NCBI GenBank assembly: GCA_010093605.1
Contig: MU004189.1
Location: 1,495,834-1,559,833 of the forward strand
Reading direction: 5' to 3'
DNA length: 64,000 nucleotides
Source of the DNA: Lophium mytilinum
Taxonomy: Eukaryota > Ascomycota > Dothideomycetes > Mytilinidiales > Mytilinidiaceae
Part shown: positions 51,988-64,000 of the stretch, piece after piece
Layout: each line of letters opens with the position of its first letter
How positions within the stretch are numbered: the stretch's first letter is position 1
Made by a program: the position numbers and the translations under genes
The notes under the pieces: model-generated
What the model was told of the DNA's origin: nothing
Seen by the model: the letters and a program-made list of their open reading frames with translations, nothing else
Database searches by the model: none

Positions 51988-53224
51988 TTACACCCTCCTC
52001 CTCCCAAACACCCTAAACCGCTTCACGCCCCCATCCGGAATGATGACCAGTTTGAGATGCGAATACACCGCCCCCTTCACATTGACCAGCACATCTCCTT
52101 GGTACTCATGCTCCTTATCCGGCCCCGCCTTCTGCGGCACCAGCACCTGCACCCATCCCTTATCCGCAGCCCCCGGGTCACCACTGTCCCAAAGCCCCGC
52201 AAACACCTGCACCTTCTGCGGGAAATTCCCCCTGAAATGCGCCGTGTCGACCACGATCTTATCCACCTCCCCCTTCGTCCCCAGCCTGATGATCGTCCAG
52301 TCGACATGCTCGCCCCTCGTCCGCTTCGTCTCCCACCCATCGCCCATATCATGCCCGCGGCCAGGCAAGAGCAGGTTATCCTTCGTGCCGAAGTGCTGAT
52401 CCGAGCAACTCACCGCGACGCCCCCATTGACCGTCGCAGCAAGGTCGAACACGTCGTCGATGCTGGCGGGGAAGACGGGCAGCGCGACGCCGTAGAGCCT
52501 GAAGCGCGCGATGCCGCCGTCCGGGAACATGAGCAGCCGCACGTGCGTGTACGCCACCGTGAGGTCTTCTAGCGCCCACGCCTGCCGCTGGCTGGGCCCG
52601 CACTCCTGCCTCTCCAGTATGTTCTCCCAGCCCGCGTAGCCCGGGTGCTTGACCTCGTCGTCGTCGGTGCTGAAGGTGCCCTCGACGGCGATGGCGGGCG
52701 CGTGATTGCCGTCGAAGAAGGCCGTGTCGATTTCGACCCCTGCGACCCGCCCTGAGGCCACCCCGAGCCGGATCACGACCCAGTCGGCGGGCGAGGTGTT
52801 GTGGCGGCGCGTCTCCCAGCCATCGTACCAGGCGCCGGCGTGGGTGAAGACGCCGGGCTTGCGGACGGGTGCAGTGGGTGTGGTAAGGTTATCGGCGGAA
52901 GCAAACCATTCTGGCAGAGTTAGTGGATGTAAGATAGCGATCTGCAAGACTATAGTTACGAACCGTCACTGAAGGCGAGGATGCGGGACCCTAGAGGCTT
53001 GGAGATGAGATCTAGGGACACCAGCTGCTGTTAGCAAGTCACTTTCGCTTTTGGGAGAGGTAGGGGGCCCTATTTTGCTGAGTTTATCGGATGTAGGGGG
53101 TGGGTGTACCTATGTAGTGCGATCCAAGGGTTGTCGCAATCTTATCTGCAGCCACCGGGGAGGACTTAGATGTGCCAATGCTCTTGATCTTGAGGATCTC
53201 GGGGGTCACGACGGGAATCTCCAT
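51988..53224 (-). CDS. Allantoicase
   Basis: Hydrolyses allantoate to ureidoglycolate and urea in the purine-degradation pathway; cytosolic. Three exons (53110-53224, 52964-53011, 51988-52910) give 361 residues, the usual length. The two homologous jelly-roll halves are clear: half 1 has GAWYDGWETRRHNTSPADWV and VEIDTAFFDGNHAPA, half 2 has GHDMGDGWETKRTRGEHVDW and IVVDTAHFRGNFPQKVQ. The repeated DGWETxR and DTAxFxGN motifs are the family signature. The small middle exon supplies DLISKPLGSRILAFSD, joined to EWFASADNL by intron 2 with a GTTCGT donor. Such genes are usually under nitrogen control in moulds, though I could not confirm GATA-factor sites. Neighbours are unrelated. Confidence 0.95.
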
Positions 53225-53543
53225 GTTGAGTGTGGTCTGAATGGAACTTGTGGGTATTCAATTGGCTTTAAGTGGTGCAGTGAATGAAAAGTCCGGTGTC
53301 GCATGCTACCTTCAAAATGCCGTGACGAAACTACCCCGCGGCGGGGCAAGATAGTAGCTAGCGGCGGCGACGTCCGTGAAAGCAAAGGAGTATTCCGATG
53401 ATCAAAGTTTTCCCCCTATACCCAACGGAGAATTGAACAACACGAATGGAACTGATACGCTGGCCCTTACATATGCTGGAACTTGGTGGTCGTCTATCAT
53501 AATCTCTATGCCGAGACCCGTCTGAACAATGCCGCCGAAATCA
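53225..53543. other. Intergenic, allantoicase promoter
   Basis: 319 bp upstream of allantoicase and downstream of the ankyrin-DIL gene. No gene; short, so regulatory sites for allantoicase likely lie here. Confidence 0.4.
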
Positions 53544-56086
53544 CTAGCTGTACGACTCGTCTTCCCACTTTGAGTTTGCGTAAATATTCCCTCCGTTCTT
53601 ATTACCAGTCAAGTCGAGCTTCGCTAGAAACTCTGGTGGAACGGTAGGCAGATATTTCCGCTCTCGTTCCTTGTTGAGGCCCCCGAAGCCGGCTCCGTAG
53701 CTTATCAGCATGTCCGTGGACGTCGGCAGTGAAAACGGGAGCATTAGTGAAGGGTCCATGAGCAGATGTTCTGGGGCCTCCTCTTCCTCGTCTTCAAACT
53801 GCTTGGGAGGAGCAGGTGATGGCGAAAAAGCTTGCTGCTGTCTAGGCTTTACAGGTGTTGACGGTGAGGAATCGGCGGTTCTCTGTGCGTTTGGAGATGC
53901 GCCCGAATGTCTCCGTGGTCTTGTTTTCCGCTCTGCGGCGGCTTTCTGTAAACTAACAAGCCACTTCATCGCGTCTTTCGGCAGTCCCTTCTCCCCTACT
54001 TCTGCTCTGTAGTATTTCACCGCGTGGATGAGCTGTTGAGGTGACAGTCTCGGGAGCTGTTGAACGGTACCCTTGAGCGACTCCAAGTCACCGCCAAGGG
54101 AAGAAAAACACTGCAGCCATTGGAGTAGCTGCACGACTGGCTCAAGGTGCCGTCTGGCGGCGTCGACTGTTGCTTCCCCGGTGGAAGTCAGAGATCCATT
54201 CTCGTAGTGTTCTGGTTGTCGGTTGTTGGTCCGAGCCCATTCCTCTAAAGACGAGACGTTCATTCGAATTTGCATGGCCTTGGTTCTAGCAAGGTACTTC
54301 CTGTTAGCCATAATACGGTTGAACAGCTCCGCAGCTAGCCAATATATGAGTTGTGACAAGATCTGTGAAGTTATCACAGAGTGTATGTCGTAAAGATCGA
54401 GGACGAACAATGTGGAAGATAGTAGTGATGTGATATTCCGGGGCGATACTTGGGCTCGTCGCTTCGGGGATGGTGGACGATAGCGTTTCTCGATGGGCTC
54501 TACTGGTCTGGCCTTGGCTTTGGTGCGAAATATCTTCCACTCGTGTTGGAAGTGGACGTCCTCAAATCCAGGTATTGTTTCGTGATCTAGCATTGCCGTG
54601 TCAAGAACCTTGTCCATCCTGCGTTCGGCATCTCGTATTATCAATATGAAGATTTCGTTGATGAGCTCAGCCATTTGTAGTTGGAACTCGGATGTCGCTT
54701 GCACGAGGCCTCCGTCCTTCTTGAGGTAATGTAGAAGTAATGTGGCGTTCGACATCCAGAATGCTAAGATTGTCATATCCCACTGGTGTTTCTCAATGAC
54801 CTCGTTGATCCTGTCCATGGCAGAAACTAGCAAGGTCTCTAGTAGCTCAGGACTAGAATGGTAGAATGCGTACCGAGCACTCAGAAATAGTATGTTCGCG
54901 GGCACTGGCTTCTGTGACGGAGATCTTTGCGGCGTCATATTGGTTATGATTATGTCGAGGATGCGGTCTAACTCGTTTTCTTGAAAAACGAACATCTGAT
55001 CGTTCAGACACCGATCCCATACGAACTCCTGTACCTCTTCTAGCTCTTCGGGAGACTGCCCATAGTCAGATTCATTATCACATAGGATAGAAGCAGTCGC
55101 TTACCTCGGGCTGCTCATCTAGGCCAAGATTGCCCAAGTCAACCTCTAGATTGATGGCGCTTTCCATCATCATGCGTCGCTTCATCTCGTTCTCTGCCAT
55201 TTCCTCCTCGAATCGATCTTGTGAGAATCCGCTGGTGTAGAAGTCGCCGCCACTGACTCCAACACTGCCGATGTTATATCCACTCTCATGCAGATACTCC
55301 GAAATCTCGCTGTTCGGCTCGACGAAATCATAAGCTGTCCTTCCCGAGGATGATTTGACCTCCGGGGAGGCGCCATTATCTAGCAACAGCTTGGCTATCC
55401 CTTTATGGCGGTTCGTCATGGCCCACATCAGTGAGCTCCATCTATTCCGGTCCTGTCGGTCGACGTCTGCCCCCGCCGCAATTAGTGCGGCAACCACTTC
55501 CTCATGTCCAAAGCAGCTGGCGTAGATCAACGGAGGCGTCCCGTCGGCATCGTGGGCGTTGACATCGATGTATTCCTTCGCATCTCCGCTCACGAGGCGC
55601 TTGACCCTCTCCACGTCCCCGTTCGATGCTGCCAAGTTCAGAAGCCCCTGGAGGGCCTGCTTTTTCTCCTCCACTGAAAGGGAATCATCGGTTATGACTT
55701 TTGCCTCGTCCCCGGCGGCCGGATTGTCGCTCTTCAATCGGGCCTGATTTGCTAGCATCTGGACCAAGCGGCTGTCGCTGTCTTCGAGATTCTGAACCGC
55801 GTGCTCGTCTCCATAGCTCGGGTCATCGAGGGAGAGGTTGAAGCTAAGAGGGCGGGCAGGGACGGGCGTCGTGAGGAATTGCGACTGTCCTAGACAGTTC
55901 AGTCAACGCAAGGTCGAGCGGGAGTGCCAGGCTGCCCTCACCTTGCCAGGCATCGTACATCTCCGTCTCCTCCGCTATTATCGGCACATTCCTGCGGTCG
56001 TCGAGCGAGCGTGGGAGGTCGGCAGGGAGAGTCCGCTGCTTGGGCGGGTCTCCGGTATAGACGTGTTCATCGGTAGGCGACTCCAT
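53544..56086 (-). CDS. Ankyrin-repeat and DIL (dilute) domain protein
   Basis: Three exons (55942-56086, 55105-55889, 53544-55055) give 813 residues. The N-terminal 120 residues are disordered. Ankyrin repeats span about 125-240: LLNLAASNGDVERVKRLV, TPPLIYASCFGHEEVVAAL, WSSLMWAMTNRHKGIAKLLL, GRTAYDFV. A DIL domain, the cargo-binding fold of type V myosin tails, runs from about 320 to 650: DRILDIIITNMTPQRSP, FWMSNATLLLHYLKKDGG, LYDIHSVITSQILSQLIYWL, FNRIMANRKYLARTKAMQIR. There is no motor domain, so this is a stand-alone DIL protein, known in fungi and thought to act with class V myosin or Rab transport. The tail is Pro/Ser-rich with an acidic patch. Intron 1 uses the CTAG acceptor at 55890, since the next AG would lead to a stop. 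Confidence 0.9.
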
Positions 56087-56736
56087 GGTGGCTGCCGGGC
56101 TGCATTGGCCGTATGTCCAGCTTCAACGACTGACTATGACGCATCCGGCTGTGGTAGTCTTGGTAAGGGACCAGATTTATGTATTGCCTGCGTGGATCGT
56201 GGTGGGGGCGGTGATGTGGGTCGAGGCAAGGAGCAGGACAAGCGATGGACAATGGCTCGCCTTCTCTGGTGGTGAGGTCATGAACGCTGTTGCCGATGCT
56301 GCGGAAAGTGCATCGAAGGCCGCAATATATCGAGGCCGGGCGCGATGGAGGGCGATGGTGTTGAGTTCCAGCCCTAGGGTGACCGTTATATTCCGTCCAA
56401 TGAGCGCATCGACGAGGGGAGCAGTTCCAAGGTTAGTGACGAAAGTCCAGAACTGCGCTCAAAGAGCCTCCACCTCTACCTGCGCGTCCGCCACCCTTAA
56501 TCAGCGTCACGCATCGACTAAAGTGATTACCGTCTACTGGAACCACCTCCGCAGGAAGACGACGACCATCGTTTCTCCAGCACCGCCGTATCCCATTTCC
56601 CCACGCTTCCAACTTTACCATGATCCTCGCCCCGGTCCGTTGACACCATCATCGCGCCTCCGAGTACTGCGCCGTCCGGCCGCATCGCGAGACCATGACT
56701 TGAGAGCTGTGCGAACGCGTGCGCTGCTCAGAGAAT
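56087..56736. promoter_or_regulatory. Divergent promoter region
   Basis: 650 bp between the ankyrin-DIL start (minus) and the histidine-kinase start (plus). A 221-codon plus frame (56085-56750) runs through it but shows no conserved features and overlaps both starts, so I treat it as chance in GC-rich leader DNA. Confidence 0.45.
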
Positions 56737-59700
56737 ATGTCTTCATCTAGTCCCGACGCCGCAAAGCGGGCCGCACGCTTCTCCCAAATCCTCTCGCGGC
56801 TGGTTGAGGTCCCGGGATACACTTGGGATGTGGACAGAGAACCGTTCCATTCAGTGGGCTCTACCTGATTCCAGCATTCGTACTCGTACTGACAGAAATT
56901 CTGGTAGTCCTACGACAACTGGCACTTTTTTGGCTTCCAAAACACCAACTCCGACAGTCCCCAGTCGCGAGGCCGTTCCGCTCCTCCCAAGTCCTTGAAT
57001 TCCCAGTCCCACTCGAGCTCACATTCGCCGGACAGCAGTGATGCCACCGTCACGCCCACAATACCCCAAGTGCCGCACCAACGGCAGGTCATCGCGCGCG
57101 TCTCAAGACATCTGCTCCGTCTGGAAAGGGAATACCAGCTCTGCAAACTCGTAGTTGAGAAATCAGATCCCGAATGCAAACACTTTGTCCGGCCCTTGGA
57201 AATCGTCCGCCTCCCACCAAAGTCTGGAAACTCCGAGAGTCTGGTTTGCTCAATATTCGAGGCCCCAGGCGTCAATTACCTCCGCGAATTAATAGAACTA
57301 GGACCAAATTCTTTCCAGCTTGCATCCCAAACCAGTTGGGAGCTCAAAGCATTGGGCAAGAGCACCGAGCGGGTTCCTCTGCTCACGTTCCTGGACTTTG
57401 CCGTTGGTGCTACCCAGTGTTGCGAAATACTCCACCATGGAAATCGCATAGTACATGGCGAGCTGCGGGGAGATGCGTTTCACTTCAATATGGAAACACG
57501 CGTTGTGAAGATGATAAATTTTGGGTCTGGGGCGCGGTCCTTCGAGAATGGTTTGACCAGCGCAGGATGGTCCTCCTTAAGCCGCGAAGTAGGCGTTGAG
57601 CATAAGCTGCAGTTCATCGCCCCGGAGCAGACGGGACGTTTACCTGCTGAGCCAGATAGTCGCACCGACATCTACAGCCTTGGAATAGTGTTCTGGACGA
57701 TGCTAACAGGAGAGACTGCGTTTGACGGCAACAACCCTCTTGATATAATGCAAAACGTCCTCTCAAAAAGAATACCCCCGGTCTCCATAAAACGAACAGA
57801 CGTACCAGACGCGTTGTGTGCTGTAATCACGAAGATGACGCAGAAGAACATCGGCGAACGCTATAATTCTACCTCAGGCCTGAAGTACGACCTCGTACAT
57901 ATCCAAAAACTTCTCTACGAAGGTGACGGAGAAGGCCTTCAAGCATTCAAAATTGGCACCAAGGATATCTCCTGTTTCTTTAATTTACCTTCGAGACAAA
58001 TTGGACGCGAAAAAGAGCGGGCACAGGTTGTGGCAATAGTGGAAGGCGTTTCGAAACGGCAACGGCAGCCCCACCTCTCTACCAAGGGACTTAGTAGTCT
58101 TAGCTCGAACTCCTCATACTCCAACTCTCACCTTGAATCTGCAGTCCAAATCGACGATATGATGTCGGATAGCACCAGCTCCAGGGGATCCGAAAGCCGG
58201 ACGGGGAGTGGCAATGGTACCATACATATGGAGGCTACGAGATCAGTGCATCAAAAATCACAGGATAGCACCAGGAAATCTGAGCAATCTACTCCTGATG
58301 GCGTTTCAGAATTACCGGATTCGAGGCCATTGTTTATGGGAACCAGGTTTGAGAGCAGGCCCGGGCTCTCTGTCAGCAGCACAGACGGTTCATTGTCCAA
58401 CGCATCCATTCAGCGGTCAAGCGGTACTGGGACCGATGGATCGACGTCTCTTTTACGCAACGCCCAGAACATGAAAAGGAAAAGCCGCTGTGAAGTCATT
58501 ACAATCTCAGGAGCAGCTGGCCTTGGGAAGTCCTCTCTCGTGCAAAGCATCCAGATCGCAGCCAGGAGCCATGGCTACTTTGCATCAGCCAGATTTGACC
58601 AAGCAAAACGGGCACCCTTTGAACCTATCCTGAAGTTGATGTCTTCCCTCTTTCGGCAGATTTTCTCAGAGAGCGACGTGTCAACCGAGTTCCATAACAA
58701 CATACGCGCCTACGTTAGACCCGTTTGGCATCTCCTCCACAGCTACTTAGATTTACCAGAATGGTTGCTTAATTCTGGTAGTGTACCGAGGCCACAGCAG
58801 CGAGATTTGCAAGCTATCAAAAGCCCACGTCGAGCATCATCTCCGGCTATGCATTGCGGAAGTGCAGGAAATACTGCCGCAGATTGGTTGCGTTCCGGCG
58901 GCTCAACCAAATCTTCCAGGTTCATGAACACTTTCATTGAAGTCCTCCGCCTCTTTGCGGTTTGTAAATTTATTTGCTTCTGCGTTGACGATCTTCAATA
59001 TGCCGATCCGGAAAGCCTAGAGCTCATCTCAAATATTGTCTCCGGACGTATTCCGATAGTGTTCATCTTAACGTACCGAGAGGAGGATGGCTTACCGAAA
59101 GAAACTCGTTCTATGTTGCGTTCCGCAACTAGGATACAGTTGCGACCATTTGACGAGGATCACACAGCGGAGTATGTTTCCGAGACATTACATCGAGATC
59201 GCGACTATGTTTTACCGCTTGTCGCCGTAATCCAGGAGAAGACTATGGGCAATCCTTTCTTCATTCGCGAAATGCTGGATACGTGCTACCGCAAGGCCTG
59301 CGTTTATTACTCATGGAAAGATTCTACCTGGGAATATGACCTCGATAAAGTGTTCACCGAGTTCGAGTCTCAAACCTACGGATCGCAGATTAACAATGAC
59401 TTTGTCGCAAAGAGACTACAAGAGCTACCAGTCCCTACGAGATCGCTACTCGCATGGGCCTCGCTGATTGGCAATAGCTTCTCATTTAGCCTTGTCAAAA
59501 CACTGCTGGCTGGAGAAACTGTACCGTCGAACGGCTCTGAAATACCCACCTTGACCGATTCGCAAGACTCGGTTTTTGCATTGCAAGGAGCTCTGTCCTC
59601 CTACATACTGATGACCGGGGAGGACGAAGACAAGTTCAGGTTCTCTCACGATCGATACATGCAAGCCGCAACATCGTTAACAGAGTGCTACAATAAACCG

Positions 59701-62700
59701 GAAATGCACTTTGCGATAGCCAAAACCATGATCGAAAACGACTATCACGATGATTCGGTCGCCAACTCGAAAGGTCTTTATATTCGAAGCCGACACATCT
59801 GCTTAGCAGTGGATCTCATCAAGTCAAGAGTACAAAACCGTGCCCCCTACAGAGACGTGTTATATCAAGCGGCAGAGAATGCTCGAGAGTCGGGAGCACG
59901 CTCGACCGCATTATACTACTATACACATTGTCTTAACTTGCTACAGGACGACCCCTGGAACGAAAATACGCCCGACGTGTCTTACCAAGAAACGTTAACC
60001 TTGTTCACCCGATCGGCAGAGTGCTACTGGTTTCAAAGTATGTTCGAAGAAGCACTGGGCTTACTACAAACCACGTTCAGTAAAGCAAAGGATGCTGTGG
60101 ACAAAGCCCCTTCCTGGATCTTGCGTTCGCGAGTGTTCGCTGTGAAAGGTGACAGTTTCGCTGCGTTCCAAGCGCTAAAGCAATGTTTATCGGACCTTGG
60201 GGTTGAGATCGGGCGAACGACTTGGGAAGAATGTGACTCTGAGTTTCAACGACTATGCGCTGAACTGAAGAACGTTGATGGGGACGAGTTAGTAGCGAGA
60301 GCTCCGACGAACGATCGCAATCTCATGACAATGGGTGCCGTCTTTGTGGAGTTGCTCAGCGCCGCCTTCTGGAGTAATTCGCTCCTCTTCTATCAAATCA
60401 CTCTCAAAATGGTAGACATACATCTGCACAAAGGAACAGTTCCCCAAATCGGCTTGGGCTATGTTCACTTGGCATCAATCTGCGCAGGCCGATTCAATAT
60501 GGTAGAGTACGGCGTTGAAATCGGCGACATGGCTAAACGCCTTCTGGAAGTTTACCGCGAAGAGCCTTACACTGTGGGACGCGGACAAACTTTGCATGCC
60601 CTATTTATGGGTCACCTTCAAACCCATGTCCGCGATCAGGTTAGCAACATTTCTAGCTGGCGTACCCATCTTCAGAGCTCGCTAACATCTAATAGATCCC
60701 TATTCTGAATCGTGCAATGGAGGCAAGCCTTGTGGCCGGCGACCGTATCCTTTCATTGCTAAACCTAGGGGTTGTTGCCGCCTTCAGACTGTGGTCTTCC
60801 TACGATCTCGCCGAACTAGAAGCTTGGATAGACGAAGCCCCTATGGAGTTCAAGAATTGGCAAGAGGATTTGCGTGGAGGCGTCTTCCTTATCAGCGTCA
60901 AACAATATGCTCGCGCAATGCAAGGCAAGACGCACTCCCATTCCGCAGAGCTCGTAATGTCAGACGATGAACACCAGACAACAAAATACCTCGAGCATCT
61001 CGATTCAAGGGCTTCCAATTCGAAACGTCCCAGAACTATATACTTGAGCTACAAGCTCATAATACTATATAGGTTTGGATTCATTGCCGAGGCGATCGTG
61101 CTTGGAGAACTGCTTCTGCCCATGATGGAAAGTGTATGGTGTATGCGCCTTCAATATTCCAACCTTTTCTATCTCTCGTTGGCCTATCTAACTACCATCC
61201 GCGAACAATTCTCTACCATCAGCGCGTTCAAGAAAGGCAAATTACTGGATTTTGTAAGGTCTTCAATCAGCAAAATACGATCCTGCTGCGCCGTCACCGA
61301 CATCAACTACAGCATATGGCTATCTCTCCTCAGCGCTGAGCTACACGACCTTGATGGAGATCGAGTAACGGCTTTGGTGCATTACGAAGCTGCCATCGAC
61401 CACGCTGAACTTCATGGCTTTCTTCTCGACGAAGCTCTTTCGTACGAGCTTTACGCCGAATTCCTCCAGCGCGCGGGATCTACTAGGCCGGCTCGCCGTA
61501 TGCTGAAGGATTGTGTGTCGACCTACCGGCGTCTCAGCGCGTTTGGAAAATCCGATCAATTGGCTGCCAAATACGAGTGGCTCATCCAAGGGACTTCCAG
61601 CCTATCCACCATGGATGTCGCCTGTCAGACAACTATCATTGATACTGGGAATACCTCGTTCAAATTAGAGCAAAATGAAGATCAAGAGGCACGAATGCTC
61701 GGTGCAGAAACCTCGGTTGATCGGACACACGCTTGGCTTGGCCCAAGCAATTCCTCCGGCGCAGGAAAGCAATCGGCAACTCATAACGACCTTGAAGGTG
61801 GATTTTCGGCTGTCGGACTTGATATGATTGACCTCACTAGTATTCTGGAGTCGTCGCAGGTTCTATCTTCGGAGCTTCAAGTTGATCGATTGTTAGCGAA
61901 GATGACGGAGATTATTCTGGAAGCTACAGGAGCAGATCTAGGTGCCATTATTGTTGAGGATGATCAAATTCAATGGAGCGTCGCAGCTGTTGCAAGTCCT
62001 GATGGAGTCCAATCATACCCTGGTGGCCAGTCTTTGGAGACCGTCGAAGATCATGTGGCTCGTCAAGTAACGCTTTACGTTCTAAGATTCAAGGAGGTCG
62101 TGTTCGTCCAGAATTTGCTTGAAGATGACCGGTTTTCCAACGTATCAGAGTCCTACCTGAAGCGAAACCCTGTAGGCAAAGCAGTCATAGCAATCCCTAT
62201 ATTGCACGGAAACGACGACATTCTACTCGGCTCGATATACGTCGAAGGACCCCCAAATAGCTTCACTGAAAGGAACACAAACGTCCTCCGACTCCTTGTC
62301 AACCAAATTGCCATATCGCTTGCCAATGCTCTACTTTTCAAGCGGGTCGAAAAAGTGCGCGCGAGCAATGCAGCTATGTTGGAAATGCAAAAGAACTCTC
62401 TAGTCCAAGCACGGGAAGCTGAAAACAAAGCAAAGGAAGCAGAAGCCGTCGCTATTCGCACGATGAAGTTGAAAGAGGAGGCAGCCAAGGCGAAGTCCCT
62501 TTTCCTTGCGAACGTGTCGCACGAGCTACGCACGCCTCTCAACGGTGTTATTGGCATGAGTGAGCTTCTCAAAGCTAGTCCACTCAACGCTGAGCAAGCG
62601 GGATATGCAGATAGCATCCGCGTTTGTGCAGATACCCTTCTTTCGATCATCAACGACTTGCTAGACTACAGCAAACTGGAGGCTGGCAAGATGAGTATGA

Positions 62701-64000
62701 TATCGATGCCACTGAGCTTGACAGAAACAATTACCGAAGTCGTTCGTGCGTTGTCGTACACGAATGCCGAACGAGGGCTAAAAACCATAGAGCAGCTAGA
62801 ACTAGATCCCGATCTATTCGTCATGGGAGATCCTGTCCGTCTCCATCAGATTTTGATGAATTTACTCTCGAACAGCTACAAGTTCACGCCCAATGGCTCG
62901 GTTACAGTCAAAGCTACTGTGCAGCGAGAAGACGCAGACACAATTGACATCACTTGCAGCGTCATAGACACTGGAATTGGTATACCGGACGAGCAAAAGA
63001 AGAAGCTCTTCCTTCCATTCAGCCAAATCGAAAGCTCCAGCTCACGGAGCTATGGTGGTACCGGCCTAGGGCTGAGTATCTGCAAAGCAATCATCGAAAA
63101 CGTAATGATGGGCAAGATCTGGCTCGAGAGCACACCAGGAGTGGGAACTACGGTATCATTCTCGCTTAAGTTCAAAAAGATTCCTAAATCGGAGGCTATG
63201 CGAATGGAATGGGATTCGCGCGATCCCGATCCCATGGCGAAGTTTTCTGCTCAGGAGAACAATGGCCACGAGCAGCTACCAAACGGTTGTATTGATCTCT
63301 CTAAGGTTCCAAGGAAAGAGCTTCGTATTTGCATAGCCGAAGACAATCTCATCAACCAGCGGATAGCGATTTCGTTTGTGCAGAGGCTTGGGTTCATGTG
63401 CGAAGCTTGCGCAGATGGCCGGAAGACAATAGATGCGCTCGAGAAGGCAAGCGAAGAGGGTTTCCCGTTCCATCTTGTAAGCATAATTCCTGAAAGTATC
63501 CTTTGGGGGCAAAGCTGACATCCGATTTAGGTCTTGATGGACGTGCAGATGCCCGTCCTAGACGGCTACGACGCCACCAGAGAAATCCGACAGCACAAAG
63601 ATCCCGTAATCCGCAACGTCCTCATCATCGCCATGACCGCATCTGCTATTCAGGGGGACCGTGAAAAGTGCTTAGAGGCGGGCATGAACAATTACCTGGC
63701 AAAGCCAGTCCGGTACGCACCACGTCCCCTTTCTATCTCCCAGGTTACAGAAGTACATAAGCTAACGGTCGCATAGCGCCCAAACACTAAAAGCACTCCT
63801 CGAGTCCTATCTCTCCCAGCCTGAAAAGGACATGCCGGACCTCCAGCAACAGGCCAACACGCTCGCTAGACGGGTCATGATAGATGCTGAAAATGACGCC
63901 TCGGAAGTGAAAGAAAACCAGCGGCCCAAAAGCTCGAGGGAGAACACGGCGCTCCGGACGGGTGCGGTGCAGCAAGGGGCTCTCAAAGATTCGTCCACCA
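56737..64000 (+). CDS. Hybrid histidine kinase with kinase-like and AAA domains, 3' end outside window
   Basis: Partial gene of at least 2290 residues. Exons: 56737-56853 (tentative), 56908-60639, 60696-63476, 63531-63712, 63777 to beyond the window. Order: a Ser/Thr-kinase-like domain (about 90-380), an AAA-type ATPase region with P-loop [14 protein letters not shown] near 573, a long helical region, GAF near 1680-1830 ([20 protein letters not shown]), HisKA with [15 protein letters not shown] (phospho-His about 1890), HATPase with [24 protein letters not shown] and [13 protein letters not shown], then a receiver with [10 protein letters not shown] and phospho-Asp in [15 protein letters not shown]. 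This matches fungal group X kinases such as S. pombe Mak2/Mak3, implicated in stress sensing. The kinase-like domain lacks key residues: [12 protein letters not shown] for HRD and NFG for DFG. The 5' intron is uncertain because two stops must be removed. Confidence 0.9.

Noticed and set aside
56085-56750. 221-codon plus-strand frame
   Set aside because: It overlaps the starts of two well-supported divergent genes and has no conserved-looking stretch; best read as leader and promoter DNA.
1-64000. Secondary-metabolite cluster, CRISPR array, tRNA or rRNA genes
   Set aside because: The O-methyltransferase relic has no synthase, transporter or oxidase neighbours; no regularly spaced repeat array, cloverleaf or rRNA-like sequence was recognised by eye.

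Overview
The window is nuclear DNA of a filamentous ascomycete (Pezizomycotina). Genes lie on both strands with no operons. Most carry one to four short introns of about 42 to 100 nt with GT-AG ends and CTAAC/CTGAC-like branch sites. The gene set is typical of moulds: a Zn2Cys6 regulator, Kar9, a hybrid histidine kinase with an N-terminal kinase-like domain, allantoicase and PEX7. Exon boundaries below were joined by eye so that the reading frame and family motifs stay intact; no transcript data were available. I cannot name the species.

Left part (1-16.8 kb): complete MSH2; a dead O-methyltransferase with three in-frame stops; a small F-box/2EXR-like protein; a five-exon zinc alcohol dehydrogenase; a membrane-anchored SH3 protein; and an AlkB-like dioxygenase with a GRF zinc finger, divergent from PEX7. 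Middle (17.8-28.6 kb): a weak candidate small gene, an mRNA-capping-type guanylyltransferase, degenerate repeats and a 9-bp minisatellite, a low-complexity K/P/T-rich protein, a lysophospholipid acyltransferase with a long tail, two small conserved-looking genes, a 249-bp MITE with perfect 39-bp inverted ends, and a fragmented five-exon acylphosphatase gene.

Right part (29-64 kb): a conserved-looking protein of unknown function, Kar9, a Kelch membrane protein, Aip1, a Zn2Cys6 factor, a gene-poor stretch ending in two head-to-head small membrane-protein genes, two related Tc1/mariner-like MITEs, allantoicase, an ankyrin-DIL protein, and a hybrid histidine kinase cut by the window end.

The genes are mostly unrelated housekeeping and signalling functions rather than one pathway. 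Loose themes are DNA repair (MSH2, AlkB-GRF), actin and microtubule/myosin transport (Aip1, Kar9, ankyrin-DIL) and purine catabolism (allantoicase). I see no biosynthetic cluster, CRISPR, rRNA or convincing tRNA. The most unusual signals are the three Gln-to-stop changes in the O-methyltransferase, two GC-AG introns, a 13-nt microexon in acylphosphatase, and the two small hydrophobic genes at 50 kb.
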